The notes: generated by a model not told the origin, from the sequence alone. Positions 13,325 through 25,759 are shown, counted from the stretch's first letter. The stretch: 64,000 nt of DNA from Aselliscus stoliczkanus (GCA_033961575.1 CM066732.1:81982687-82046686), one strand, 5' to 3'. Translations and numbers: made by a program.

Positions 13325-14200
13325 ATGGGAAGACAAAAAAACACAACCCAAATAAAAGAACAGAAGCAACTTCCTGAATCAGTGGAATTAGAGGAAATAG
13401 AAGTAAACAACCTATCAGAGACAGAGTTCAGAACACTGATTATTAGAATGTTCAAGAAAATTAATGAAAATATAAAGAAGGATAGAGAAATCATGAAAAG
13501 CAACCAGCTAGAACTTAAGAACACAATTATTGAATTAAATAACAAACTTGATGGAATGACTAGCAGATTGGATGAAGCAGAAAATCGAATCAGTGACTTA
13601 GAAGACAAGATAGCAGAGATCACCCAAGTGGAACAACAAAAGGAAAAAGGAATGAAAAACATGGAAAATAGTTTGAGAGAGCTGGAGGAACAACATCAAA
13701 TGCAATAACTATGGGTCATTGGAATACCAGAAGGAGAAGAGAGGGAGCAAGGGATTGAGAATATATTTGAAGTAATAATGTCTGAAAACTTCCCTAACCT
13801 GGCAAAGGACATTGAAATGCAAGCCCAGGAAATGCAGAGAGTTCCAACCAGGATGATTCCAAACAGGCCCACACCAAGACACATTACAGTGAAAATGTCA
13901 AGGGTTAAGGACAAAGACAGAATCCTTAAAGCAGCAAGGGAAAGGCAGCAAGTTACTTACAAGGGTACCCCCATAAGATTATCAGCTGACTTTTCTACAG
14001 AAACTTTGCAGGCCAGAAGGGAGTGGCAGGAGGTCTTCAAAGTGATGAAAAATAAAAGCCTACAACCAAGATTGCTGTATCCAGCAAGGTTATCATTTAA
14101 AATTGAAGGCGAGATAAGGAGCTTTCCATAAAAGAATAAGTTAAGGGAATTCATTACCACCAAGCCAGCTTTGCAGGAAATGTTAAAAGGGCTTCTTTAA
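13325..14200 (+). pseudogene. L1 ORF1p pseudogene (RNA-binding chaperone)
   Basis: The frame spans 292 codons from an ATG in good context (A at -3, G at +4) to TAA at 14198-14200. The protein would be the trimeric nucleic-acid-binding chaperone of the L1 ribonucleoprotein. Visible parts are a coiled coil at about residues 38-118 (SRLDEAENRISDLEDKIAEI), an RRM-like core (VIGIPEGEE; TPRHITVKM) and the C-terminal domain (RLSADFSTETLQARREWQEV). The whole length stays in one frame and is broken only by two nonsense codons, TAA at 13706-13708 just before the RRM and TAA at 14129-14131 near the C-terminus. No frameshift is needed, so the copy decayed by point mutation and is moderately old. Confidence 0.93.
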
Positions 14201-14252
14201 GTAGAAGAGGAAAATAACCTAACTAAGAAAGACTACGAACACAAATAACAAA

Positions 14253-17200
14253 ATGGCAATAAATACACACCTATCAATAATCACATTAAATGTAAATGGA
14301 TCAAATGCTCCAATAAAAAGACATAGAGTGGCTGAATGGATAAGAAAGCAAGACCCCAGCATATGCTGTATACAAGAAACTCACCTCAGATCCAAAGACT
14401 CATTCAGGCTGAAAGTAAAGGGATGGAGTAAAATATTTCATGCAAATGGAACTGAGAAAAAAGCTGGAGTAGCGATACTTATATCAGATAAAATGGAGTT
14501 TAAATTGAAGAATATAACAAAGGACAAAGAAGGACACATCATAGTAATGAAGGGATCGATCCAACAAGAGGACATAACCCTAGTTAACATCTATGCACTT
14601 AACATAGGAGCTCCTAAATATATAAAACAGGTATTGTCAGACATAAAGACAGAGATCAACAGTAACACTATCATAGTAGGGGACTTCAACACAACGCTGT
14701 TATCAATGGAAAGGTCCTCCAGACAGAAAATCAATGCGGAAACAGCGACCTTAAATGACACATTAGACCAGCTGGATTTAACTGATATATTCAGAGCATT
14801 TCACCCCAAAGCTACAGAATATACATTCTTTTCAAGTGCACATGGAACATTTTCTAAGATAGACCACATGTTAGGCCACAAAACAAGTCTCAATAAATTT
14901 AAGAAGATTGAAATCATTTCAAGTGTATTCTCTGACCACAGTGCTATGAAACTAGAAATCAATTATAAGAAGAAATCCAGGAAGCTGACAAATAAATGGA
15001 GGCTAAATAACATGCTACTAAATAGTTAGTGGGTCACAAAAGAGATCAAGGAGGAAATCAAAAGATACCTCGAGACAAACGAAAATGAAAACACCTCGAC
15101 CCAAAATCTCTGGGATGCTGCGAAAGCAGTCCTAAGAGGGAAGTTTATAGCAGTGCAGACCTACCTAAAGAAGGAAGAAAAATCTCAAATCAAAAGGTTA
15201 TCCTTATACCTAAGGGAACTGTAAAAAGAACAGCAAAAGAAACCCAAGGGGAGTACAAGAAAGGAGATAATAAAGACCAGAGTGGAAACAAACAATATAG
15301 AGAACAGAAAAACAATACAAAAGATCAATGAAACCAAGGTTTTTTGAGAAGATAAACAAAATTGACAAACCTCTAGCCAGGCTCATCAAAAACAAAGAGA
15401 GAGGACTCAAATTAGTAAAATCAGGAACGAAAGAGGGGAAATGACTACAGACATCACAGAAATACAAAAAATTCTAAGAAATTACTATGAGCAACTATAT
15501 GCCAACAAATTTGACAATCTGGAAGAAATGGATAATTTTCTAGAAGCATACAACCTTCCAAAGCTAACTCAAGAAGAAACAGAAAATCTAAATAGCCTGA
15601 TTACTACCAAGGAAATTGAATCAGTAATTGACAAGCTCCCAAAAACCAAATCCCTGGACCAGACGGCTTCACAAGTGAATTTTATCAAACATTCAAAAAA
15701 AGAACTATCACCATTTCTTCTCAAACTATTCCAAAAAATCCAGAAGGAGGGAAGGCTCCCAAACTCTTTTTATGAAGCCACTATCATCCTGATTCCAAAA
15801 CCAGATAAAGATAGCACAAGAAAGGAAAACTACAGGCCAATCTCCTTGAATAATATAGATGCAAAAATTCTCAATAAAATATTAGCAAGCAGAATTCAGC
15901 AATATATTAAGAAGATCATACATCATGATCAAGTGGGTTTCATCCTTAGTACGCAAGCCTGGTTCAACATCCGTAAATCAATTAATGTGATACACCACAT
16001 CAACAAAATGAAGAATAAAAATCACATGGTCATATCAATAGATGCAGAAAAAGCATTTGACAAAATCCAACAGCCATTTATGTTAAAAACCTTTAGCAAA
16101 GTGGGAATACATGGATCATATCTCAACATAATAAAGGCCATATATGACAAACCTACAGCTAACTCAATGGGGGAAAAGCTAAAACCATTCCCCTTAAGAT
16201 CAGGAACAAGACAAGGCTGTCCACTTTCTCCTCTTTTATTCAACATAGTTCTGGAAGTTCTAGCCACAGCAATCAGACAAGATTGCTTTTATTCAACATA
16301 GTTCTGGAAGTTCTAGCCACAGCAATCAGACAAGATCTGCATTATATGCAGATGACGTCATACTGTATATAGAGAACCCCAAAGACTCCATCAAGAAACT
16401 ATTGGAACTGATAGACGAATTCAGTATAGTAGCAGGATATAAAATCAATGTTCAGAAATCAGTGGCATTGGCATATACCAATAATAAACTAACGGAAGGA
16501 GAAATTAAGAAAACTGTTCCATTTACAATTGCTACACGAACTATAAAATACCTAGGAATAAATTTAATCAAAGAAGTAAAAGATGTGTACTCAGAAAATT
16601 ATAAGACACTGAAGAAAGAAATCAAAGAAGATACAAATAAATGGAAACACCTACCATGCTCATGGATAGGAAGAATTAATATAGTTAAAATGTCCATACT
16701 GCCTAAAGCAATATATAGATTCAATGCAATTCCTATCAAACTACAAAGGGCATTTTTCACAGAAATAAAAAATATAATCCTAAAATTAATATGGAACCAT
16801 AAAAGACCCCAAATAGCCTCAGCAATCCTGAGAAATAAGAACAAAGTCGGAGGTATCATGCTACCAGACCTCAAAACATACTACAAGGCTACAGTAATCA
16901 AAACAGTATGGTATTGGCATAAAAACAGGCACATCGATCAGTGGAACAGAACAGAGAGCCCAGAAATAAATCCAGACATTTACGGACAGTTAATCTATGA
17001 CAAAGGAAGCAAGAATTTACACTGGAGTAAAGATAGTCTATTCAATAAATGGTGCTGGGAAAATTGGACTGATACATGCAAAAAAATGAAACTGGACCAC
17101 CTTCTTACGCCATATACAAGAACAAATTCAAAATGGATTAAAGACTTAAATGTAAGACCTGACACCATAAAACTTTTAAAAGAAAATATAGGGAGTACAT

Positions 17201-18022
17201 TTGCAGACATTACCCGGAGCAATATTTTTACTGATACATCTCTGCGGGCAAGGGAAGTAAAAGAAAAAATGAACATATGCGATTATATCAGACTTAAAAG
17301 TTTTTCCACAATAAAGGAAACCATCAATAAAACAAAAGGGAAGCCTACTGATTGGGAGAATATATTCGCCAACGATATGTCTGATAAGGGGTTAATATCC
17401 AAAATTTGTAAAACACTCATGCAACTCAATATCAAAAAAAAACAAACAACCCAATAAGAAAATGGGCAGAAGATATGAAGAGACATTTCTCTAAAGAGGA
17501 TATAAAGAAGGCCAACAGGCATATGAAAAAACCTCACTTGTCATTAGGGAAATGCAAATAAAAACCACAATGAGATACCACCTCACTCCAGTCAGAATGG
17601 CTATCATCAATAAATCAACAAACAAGTGCTGGTGGGGCTGTGGGGAAAAGGGGATCCTGCTGCACTGTTGGTGGGATTGCAGATTGGTGCAGCCACTATG
17701 GAAGTCAGTATGGAGGTATCTCAAAAATCTGGAAATGGAACTACCTTTTGACTCAGCAATTCCACTCCTAAGTATTTATCCCGAAAAACCCAAGACACTG
17801 ATTCAAAAAAATATATTCACCCCTATGTTCATTGCAGCGCTATTTACAATAGCCAAGACTTGGAAACAACTGAAAGGCGCATCAGTAGATGACTGGATTA
17901 AGAAACTGTGGTACATTTATACAATGGAGTATTATTTCGCTATAAAGAAGAATGAAATCGTACCATTTGCAATGATATGTATGGACCCAGACACTATTAT
18001 GTTAAGTGAAATAAGTCAGTGA
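14253..18022 (+). pseudogene. L1 ORF2p pseudogene (endonuclease-reverse transcriptase)
   Basis: ORF2 would encode the AP-type endonuclease and reverse transcriptase that perform target-primed reverse transcription. The endonuclease (residues 1-239) is open and keeps the expected catalytic set: N13, E42 (QETH), Y114, D144 and N146 (GDFN), D204, and D228-H229 (SDH). It stops at TAG 15027-15029, then at TAA near 15222. Apparent compensating frameshifts lie near 15341 and 15420 and again around the region that should encode the SPGPDGF motif (about 15650-15705). The RT palm is interrupted by a 51-bp tandem duplication at 16233-16336, and the YADD catalytic box (16345-16356) lies in a different frame from the upstream RT. 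The C-terminal part runs from about 16402 to 17457, then shifts frame and continues to the stop at 18020-18022. Not functional. Confidence 0.93.
16233..16336 (+). repeat. 51-bp tandem duplication inside the L1 RT domain
   Basis: The segment beginning CTTTTATTCAACATAG and ending CAGACAAGAT occurs at 16233-16283 and again at 16286-16336 with two bases between. It stands where other L1s have the linker between the [10 protein letters not shown] helix and the catalytic YADD/FADD loop, and it throws the YADD box out of frame. Confidence 0.95.
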
Positions 18023-18569
18023 GAGAAAGACAAATACCATATGATCTCTCTTATAAGTGGAATCTGAAAATCTGAATGAATGAGCAATGTAAACAGAACT
18101 ATCTCATAGATATAGAGGAAAAACAGGGTTGCTAGTTGGGAGGGGGGTGGGGATGAGGGAGAAGGGCAAGGGATTAGATAGCAAAAATAGGCAACTACAA
18201 TATTGCCACAGGGATATGACAGACAGTTCGGGGAATATAATTAATACTGGTGTAAATATTTTGTGGGGCATCAGATGGTCACATGTCTTGTTGGGGAGAC
18301 CATTTCATGGATGGAGTAGAGTTTTGATCACTGCACTGTATACCTGAAGCAGAGGTTGTATACCAACTGTAATTGAATATATATAGATAGTCACAGGATA
18401 TGGATTATACTATGGAAGGGAGTCAGAGGAAGAGTAATAGATATATATGATATGGGGGAAGAAGTGGGGTGGCGAATTGGGGGAGGAGGGTTGTCACTTT
18501 GAGGGGTAAAATGTATAACTATTGCACTGTGTTGTACACCTGAAACTAATTTAAAAAAAGAAAAAAAAA
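18023..18569 (+). other. L1 3' UTR and A-rich tail
   Basis: This holds the L1 3' UTR with a G-rich tract at 18139-18170 (runs of G3-G6), a feature of mammalian L1 3' UTRs that may form a G-quadruplex. It ends GTACACCTGAAACTAATTT followed by A-rich sequence and the downstream target duplication. The same 3' UTR recurs, partial or antisense, at about 24970-25440, 38260-38570, 39912-40270 and 63908-64000. Confidence 0.9.
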
Positions 18570-18577
18570 GTTATCTA

Positions 18578-19501
18578 ATTTTTTGCCAACTATGCACAAG
18601 TATATATCAGCTGTGGATATTTAATGACCGTATACCTAAGAATAATCTTTAATTCTGCCTCAGATTTAAATCACCCAGTGGGAAGAAGGTTAATAACTAT
18701 GCCAATGTCATAGGAGCTAGTCAGCTCTGGGATTGTTAAGTAAAACATATAAGGCACAAACCAGGTATTTTGCTGTCTTCACCTTGCTTTATTAATTCCT
18801 TCTACCTAAACTAAGGCTACATCCTTGTCTTATCAGACAGTTTGGGCAAAACAAATACCTAGAGAAAGTAGCAGGACTAGTGAAACTCAATCATTTCCCA
18901 GATATTATAGGTGTGAGTTTGAGGTTGAAGGGGATAAAAAGTAAAAGCTCACTGCATCATTTTTTTCAAACCAGACAGTAAAAAGCTTTAAGGTGGACAT
19001 GGGTCTAATATTGACTCTTGCAGGGTCTTGTTAGAGAATAACCTGCAAAAGCCATGAACAACAAACGAGTCAGGCAAACCAAACTATGAGGCCTGTGGCT
19101 AGTTTACCTGGTCTCCTTCAGCAGCTCACTCTGTTGACAATAAAGAATATAAGAAAAATTTAGGAGAGGCACTATATTTAGAAATTGAGAGGACATTTCA
19201 GATTAGACTGTGTTGATACCCACAAATCAAAACTTTTCAAAGATGTTTTTTATATGTACCATCCTTCAATGTGATGATATAATAGATTTTTTTTTTTTTA
19301 CCATCCCTTTAATTTTTTAACACGCCCCATGATTGTGAACCTAAGGAGTGTTGGATATCTTTCTTAAATGAAGGTCCCCAAACGGAAATATTTCCAACTA
19401 CACTCTTTCTCCTATTATAAATGGTATCCGTGCTCTCTCTGCTTCATTTTCATCATTTGTCAGTATAAAAACTTGAATCAATGATTCGGCCATTTATAAG
19501 T
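18578..19501. other. Unassigned sequence
   Basis: No gene and no named repeat recognised. Confidence 0.4.
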
Positions 19502-19889
19502 TGACAGAGATAACATGCAAATAGATTACGTAAGGGGTCCCAGGGGCACCGGGAACGAGGCGACCCCCCTGCCCTTCCCCCACACCGTTGAAGAGCTGCC
19601 AGGCATCCTCTTTTGTAAAAATGGTGCCCATCTGACCAAGGTGTCCTGATAGAAATGGGACGTAGCCGAACTGTAAAGGTCCATGGAAAATTTCTGCGGC
19701 AGTACCTGTTCTGCGATTATAACTGCTCATGTCAGCTTGCAATTACTTCCCCTATCCCTTACCCTATAAAACTCCCTTGCAGACACCTGCAGGTGGCTGA
19801 TGCCAGTTTTAGGCTCAGCCTTGACAGGCAAATAAAGCTGCTTGGTTTGGACATGTGCCTCAGACTTTGACTCCTCGGAGAAACTTTCA
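19502..19889 (+). mobile_element. Probable solo LTR (ERV, class I-like)
   Basis: A 388-bp GC-richer island with LTR order: TG start, TATA box CCCTATAAAACTCCC (TATAAA 19765-19770), AATAAA at 19831-19836, then a U5-like tail ending TTTCA. The spacing between TATA box and polyadenylation signal (about 60 bp) suits a gammaretrovirus-like LTR. No target duplication is evident, so the exact ends are uncertain, and no internal retroviral genes adjoin it. Confidence 0.55.
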
Positions 19890-20005
19890 GATTAAAGTTA
19901 CTGTAGCTAGATAGATATAGGCTAATCAATACCATTTTTCACCTTAAATGGATTCTTAACTAAATTTTATCACAGAGATAACCAAGTATTCTTTTGATAA
20001 CAATT

Positions 20006-20189
20006 GCCTCACCCAGGAAGAGCACAATGATAATACCAACATGGGCCAGTGAAGCAACATCCTCCACAACAAGACTGAAGAACAAAAGGACAGCAACTTG
20101 TTTTGTTTGTTCCCCTTCCCTGATTCCCCAACGCTGTTCCCCTCCTCCAATTCCCCCAACAAAATCTTAAAAATAAAAAAAAAATAAAA
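20006..20189 (+). mobile_element. SINE, 5'-truncated 3' half
   Basis: Contains the SINE tail module: GAAGAGCACAATGATAATAC, CCTCCACAACAAGACTGAAG, AGGACAGCAACTTG, two CCCCAA-type repeats and a final AAAATCTT plus A-rich tail. The tRNA-like head is missing, consistent with incomplete reverse transcription. Confidence 0.8.
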
Positions 20190-21195
20190 AATTGTCAACT
20201 TTTCTATGTGATATATTTTTTATCCTGTCTGTAGTTATATTTTCTCTATTCCTGATATTCTTGTTTATTTTCTAAGTCATTTTCCTTCTCATAATTATAT
20301 GAAGTGATTTGAGCATCATTATTTTTCTTCTAACATGTTATACAAGATCTTTATCACCACATTTTATTCTTTTGTATTTATTAATGATATGGATTTCAGT
20401 AATACACATCCTCTACTTATAAAATACATCACATATGTTTTGTATTTAGTGTTGATTTTGTAACATTGTAGATTTTGTAATTCTACACTGCCAATGTCAT
20501 TTTTGATTCAAGAGTTGTAGAAGAAAAGATTTGGAGTTTTTTGTTTGCATTGTTTACTTAATTTAAATACGCAGTGTTTATTTCTAAGAACTAAAGCTTA
20601 AAGTGTATATCTCCTCACCTGTAAAATGAGCTAGTAATAATCCTTGCCTTTTAGGGGTGTGTGGAAAAAAATAGATAATGCATGGAAAATATATCTAGCC
20701 AGGTAGACTCAATAAACATTAATTATTATTATTAAATATATTCTTAAAGAAAACTGGGTTGATATATAAAGGAAGATAGTGACACATAGTATCTTATTAA
20801 ATCTAGAACCCCAAATGAAATTAGCTAAATAATTTCCTTCTGTTGTTTTTCTTGCTCAATTTTGATATCAGTGTTATTATAAAATTTGTTGAAAACATCG
20901 TGGTTAGTTGAATATCATAGGGTTATATGTACTTTAAAATTTGGAAGACTATGTCTATAAAATAATACAGACTATAAAACTGGATATATATATATATATT
21001 TATATATTTAGTGTACATATAATGGGAAGGGTTACTGTAATTTTTGTTAAGCCACTGCATCTCCATTAAACAAAGACTACTTTAAAATCTGTCAGGGATA
21101 GGCCTGAGAAGATGGAGGTCAGCAATGCCTATTGCTGGAACAGTCACACTTTTCTCCTCCAAGGAAAACCAGTACTCAAGGAAAACCAATTATCA
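20190..21195. other. Unassigned AT-rich sequence
   Basis: Nothing recognised; a TA-rich microsatellite lies at about 20982-21010. Confidence 0.4.
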
Positions 21196-21210
21196 CCCAA
21201 ATGTAATTTT

Positions 21211-21358
21211 TTTTTTTTTTTTTTTTAGCTGAGCCATCCTGCCACCTGTTGGCAGCTCAGCGGCAGCTCAGTTCGAGCTGGGCATCGAACTGCTGTTGCT
21301 CAGAGCTCAGCTCGCACTCTTGAGAGAGCTCTTAACCAACTGAGCCACTTGGCCAACT
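21211..21358 (-). mobile_element. tRNA-derived SINE, short Rhin-like head, antisense
   Basis: Read on the minus strand it has the tRNA-like head (GTTGGCCAAGTGGCTCAGTT), then AGTGCGAGCTGAGCTCTGAG, CAACAGGTGGCAGGATGGCT and a poly-A tail (poly-T on plus). Flanking repeats CCCAAATGTAATTTT (21196-21210) and CCCAGATGTAATTTT (from 21359) differ at one base and are the target duplication. Confidence 0.85.
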
Positions 21359-21376
21359 CCCAGATGTAATTTTTTA

Positions 21377-22711
21377 TTCACCATCCTTGTAAATTAGTTT
21401 ATCTCTCCTGGACCCTTTTCTTGAGTTTATATATTCCTGAATTGCAGTTAGTGAAGCATATTTGAGGAAATGCAGACAAACTATAAGGTAAGCTTAATCA
21501 AAACAAAATATATTTTATCACCAGCAATGGTAAAACAAAAACATTTGCAAAACCCATTCCTGAATAAAGAGAGTGAGAAAAAAATAGAAATAACAAGAAG
21601 AGTAATAAAGCATTTGTTAGCAAGTTTGAAAAAGGAGAAACCTCCTTTGCTAGATTCACTCATGTTACAATTTGGATGATGTGCAAGGAAAATTTATACT
21701 CTTGGGTTTTTTTTCAATAATTTGACCTTTCTCTTCAGCTGTCACCTTGCTGGCTAGCAGGGACAGTTAATTAAATATCCACTTAGCTAACAGTGTCTCC
21801 AATCCATTTGTTAAAAGAAATATTATTATTATTATTTACATGATTTTATTATAGTGTTACATTATAATAATTATAATAAATAAATAATTGATATAGTATA
21901 TTATCCTATATTATTATTTTTAATAATTTAAAAGATACCTTTTAAGCTGTACAGTCTCTTTTAGTTTAAAAATTGCTCTCTATTCTTATTTTTCTGTTTT
22001 TGAGGAAAACACTTAAAGTAAAATAAAAAATGCATAAATAATATCTAGGGGGAAAAAAGCCCCAAACAAAAGTCTTTTACTACCCAATCCTACTGGTGTT
22101 ATGTGGGGCAGTGTTTCTTGTCCTCTTTATTCATGCACTGTTGTATTCAACTCAAATTTCCAGAGGATGTAACATGATACTGTGTTGGTCAGATCCTGGG
22201 TGTGAGTTCCTAGGTGACTCAGTGGCATCCCAGCCTCTTGCAGCACTGTAGACATCAGAACAATCTGGCTATGGCTTACTTTGTCCCAGACAGGGCGGTC
22301 TGTAATATAGCCCTCAGTGCAAAGCAAAGCACCTTGTCAGCATGCTTTCCTTTCACAAACTCCCAGGTGTACTTCCAGCTTTCTGGTACAATTCCATTCC
22401 TCGAGGAAATTAAGGTGGCTAAGAAATACTAGGACACTAACTTTTAGGACTTCCTACTACGTGAACATCGCTGTCAAATTTGCTTTAATTTACTTATATG
22501 TTAAGCCTCTAAAGCTCTACTCTCAATTCTACTTTCAATACTCTGATCAGCCTCAATCTCTCCGACATTGCATCCTTTTACTGTAGAACACAAGACCCTC
22601 AGAGCATTGATGCTGAGGAAGAAAGGGGTCATCTTTTTGCTTTACAAGATAACTCTGCACTGTGGTCCTACTCCCCCCGACCATAAAAATGTTACATGGG
22701 TATTAAAATAA
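21377..22711. other. Unassigned AT-rich sequence
   Basis: No gene or named repeat recognised; short open frames here (e.g. 21470-21679) show no features. Confidence 0.4.
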
Positions 22712-22833
22712 TAAGGGGGCCTGCCGAGAGGCGCGGTGGTTAAGTACTGGCTTGGGAAGCCAGCGGCCCCGGTTCGGTCCCACATATGAGGGCCAGTGAC
22801 ACTGCCCTCAAAAATAAATAAATAAATAAATAA

Positions 22834-22862
<29 letters not shown>
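22712..22862 (+). mobile_element. Short SINE (tRNA head plus simple-repeat tail)
   Basis: Head-only form: tRNA-like head with TGGTTAAGTACTGGCTTGG, B box GGTTCGGTCCC, then GAGGGCCAGTGACACTGCCC followed directly by (AAAT)n and (AAT)n. It lacks the long body of the 460-bp form, so it is a separate short SINE type. Confidence 0.85.
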
Positions 22863-22864
<2 letters not shown>

Positions 22865-24940
22865 GAATCTCTCAAGCAAATAGCCCACTTTCCAAGTTAT
22901 TGTATTACTGCGTAATCCTACTTTTGAAGGTTAGGCTTTTTCTCTTACTTTTTTAAGGAAAATTCCTAATCTTCCATAGTAAATATTCTGTAGACAGAAA
23001 TGCCAATGGATAAAACACATTAATAATTATTTTAAAAATCATATCACTATTGCATATACAGTTGTCATTCACACAATGATATTCTGAAAAATCTATGGAA
23101 GAGAAACAAATGTTGATGTAAGTGCACCCCATTTTTATATTTGCATAACAATAGCACAATTATAGGTAACGGTTACTGAATATATACTTTGTGCCAAATA
23201 CTACTGATATGAAATATCTCAAAGTCATAGTGTTTAGTAAAAAAATATATTTTTTATAAGTAATAATGATTATTTGAAGAGATATATTGGGTTGTTGGAA
23301 AAGTCATGATATATTTTTTCTATGTTATTCATTGCAAAACTGCATCATGACTTTTCCAACAACCCAATAGTTGCATAATTACAATTTTTATATACATAGA
23401 GAAAGGACCAAGTTAACAGAAACTGAATTGTTAATGGTCTGCAGTTGAGGCTGGAAAAAGGGAACGTATTTTAGAAGACTACATTTGGACATTCACATAG
23501 TTTTGCTCATTACAGTTTTTTTTTTTTTTTGCCAAAATATACCACATATTAGTTGTATGTATTTTTTAAATAAAAAAGTAAACAATTATTTAAATATGTT
23601 TAAGTGATTTAATAAGAAGGTTTATGTTAAGATTCTGAAGGGGGAAAATGATAATCCAGGCAGCTACATATTTGGTGTTAAATGGTTTAGTAACATTCAT
23701 TTCTGAATCTCTGCTCTCTGACAATTAAAAGCTATTTGCTATTTGCTCTAAAAATGAAATAGCACCTAGCAAAGTGGCCTGTTGCTATGATTCCAGATTG
23801 GACTAATGTAGAATGTTGAGCAAAATAGTACGAAAAAGGTTCTATTTATACAGCATGAAATAGAGATATTAAAGCAGAGTCAGCTGACACAAAATGGAAG
23901 CTTAAAAAATCATGTTTCACTTAAATGTAGTTGACAAGCAATTTGAAGATTTTTTTTTTTTTAGTATTGAACAAAATCTCTTTGGAAATTTAATCTAGAT
24001 TTAAAAGAGCTCAGATATCTGCATGTTATGATTCATGAAACAACTCTTCCCCCAAAAATATTTAAATTTACTTCAGTTGCTCTTTAATGTGTCATTTTTT
24101 TCCCCTTTATATTAGATGAAAAAAAAACATTTAGATGAAAAAATTTCAAGACATAAGTTTAATGCTATTTTTAATATTTTATTTATGGAGCTTTTATCAC
24201 TTATTGGTGAATATGATTTTATTCAAAGCAGATAAATTGCTTTTAAATAGAGATGCAAAACGACTACAAATGGAGAGCTGCTTACTGTTACTTTTTGTAT
24301 TCATGAAATTATTTTAAACCTCTTGTAGGCATTTATTGATATAGAAAGTACTTTTTGATATTCATTTTGTGCTTGCTATTTCATGTATCCTGAATTATTT
24401 CTACCTTAATTAAACAAGCATAAATAATTTTTAAAATGTTATTTGATTACATTTTTAGCTTTTTTTCTTTTTATGTACTTTGAAGTAATTCTTCACTATA
24501 CATATGTATAAATGCATGTAGCACATTTCTTTTAATTAACATCTATTGAAAGATTCCATGAAAAATACATAAAGGTAAGTGTACAATGAGGAATTTCTTC
24601 ATATTTTGAAGTTTATTGCAATTTCATTTGAATGTTATCTATGTAAGCCTAAAAAAATAAAAGTATTTTTTTAAAAAAGCATTTTTTATTTAATATTTAT
24701 TATCATTTGATTTAGAATGCTTATCAATTTTTTCCCTGTTAATTATTATTAATAAAGTCAGTAATGTAATAAATACATTTTAAGAAGTACACTAGGTTAG
24801 ACATACTATTAAAATAAATTATAAACATTTACATTCGCTGTATATTATTACTATTTTTATTTCGAAACAGCTTTTTTTTTTTTTTTTTTTTAATATGTTG
24901 GAAATCACCTTCCCCAAATTAGGAAAAATAGCACTTTATT
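22863..24940. other. AT-rich unassigned sequence containing a mini-mariner
   Basis: Very AT-rich. The only recognised element is the palindrome at 23287-23367. Confidence 0.4.
23287..23367. mobile_element. Palindromic mini-mariner (MADE1-like MITE), copy 1
   Basis: 81 bp flanked by TA on both sides (23285-23286, 23368-23369). It starts TTGGGTTGTTGGAAAAGTCA and ends with the near-perfect inverse, so almost the whole element is one hairpin. This is the architecture of human MADE1, an 80-bp relic of a mariner, but the terminal sequence differs from Hsmar1. Confidence 0.85.
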
Positions 24941-24956
24941 GATGCCTTTCATTTTC

Positions 24957-25759
24957 TTTTTTTTTCTTTTCTTTTTTATTTTTTTATTTTATTAGTTTCA
25001 GGTGTACATCACCATGCACTAGTTATACTCTTTACTCCCCAAAGTGAAAACCCCCCTCCCCCAGTTTGCCACCCCACTCCCCCCCATATCATTCATATCC
25101 ATCACAACTCCCCTGACTCCCCTCCACAGTATACTCCACATCCCGTGACCATCCACATATTCAGTTGCAGTTGGCATACAATACTATACAACATCAGCTT
25201 CAGGTGTACAGTGCAGTGATCAAGCCTCTACTCCATCCATGAAGTGGTCTCCCTAACAAGACATGTGACTATCTGACACGCCACAAAATTTTTAAAACAT
25301 TATTATATTCCCCGAACTGTGTTTCATATCCCTGTGGCAATATTGTAGTTGTCTATTTATGCTGTCTAATCCCGTCCCCTTCCCCCCATCCCCACCCCCC
25401 TCCCAAATAGCAACTCTCAGTTTTTCCTCTACATCTACGAGTCTGTTTACTTTGATCGTTCACTCAGCTCTTCAGACTCCACACACAAGTGAGATCACAT
25501 GGTATCTGTCCTTCTCCGACTGACTTATTTCTCGCAACATAATAGTCTCTTCACATTAACAATTACATTCCCAGAACTGCCCCCATATCCCTGCGGCAAC
25601 ATTGTAGTCCCACATACACTGTCCAAAACCTTCCCCCTCTCCCTCTTCCCCACTCCGTCCCAGCCAGCAACCATCAGTTTTTCCTTTATATCTGCTTGAT
25701 ATGACTTCAATCTTCTTAAACTGTCTCTCTGGGTTAGCTTGTTTACCCCTTTCTTTTGT
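24957..25759 (-). other. Mosaic 3' region of the HAL1-like element
   Basis: After the ORF1 stop, on the minus strand, comes a short endonuclease scrap (TTTAAGAAGATTGAAGTCAT). Then follow a first copy of an L1 3' UTR segment (about 25694-25549), the ORF2 3' end with the region around AGAAATAAGTCAG (25548-25441), and a second copy of the same 3' UTR segment (about 25440-25290) leading to the G-rich tract and A-rich tail. The 3' UTR segment is therefore present twice, which no ordinary internal deletion produces. Confidence 0.75.

Larger units (their letters stand above)
10942..18569 (+). mobile_element. Full-length L1 retrotransposon (degraded)
   Basis: A complete L1 of about 7.63 kb: a CpG-rich 5' UTR (10942-13324), ORF1 (13325-14200), a short spacer, ORF2 (14253-18022), a G-rich 3' UTR and an A-rich tail. 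It is flanked by the direct repeat GTTATCTA at 10934-10941 and 18570-18577, which defines both ends. The 5' end carries a YY1-like motif CAAGATGGCGG at 10950-10960, nine bases from the start, as is typical of complete L1 5' ends. ORF1 has two nonsense codons and ORF2 has at least two nonsense codons, several frameshifts and an internal duplication, so it cannot move on its own. Its complete 5' end makes it unusual among the L1 pieces here. Confidence 0.95.

Noticed and set aside
13141..13662. 173-codon minus-strand frame rich in Ser/Phe/Leu
   Set aside because: Antisense shadow of L1 ORF1; the A-rich sense strand makes the opposite strand open.
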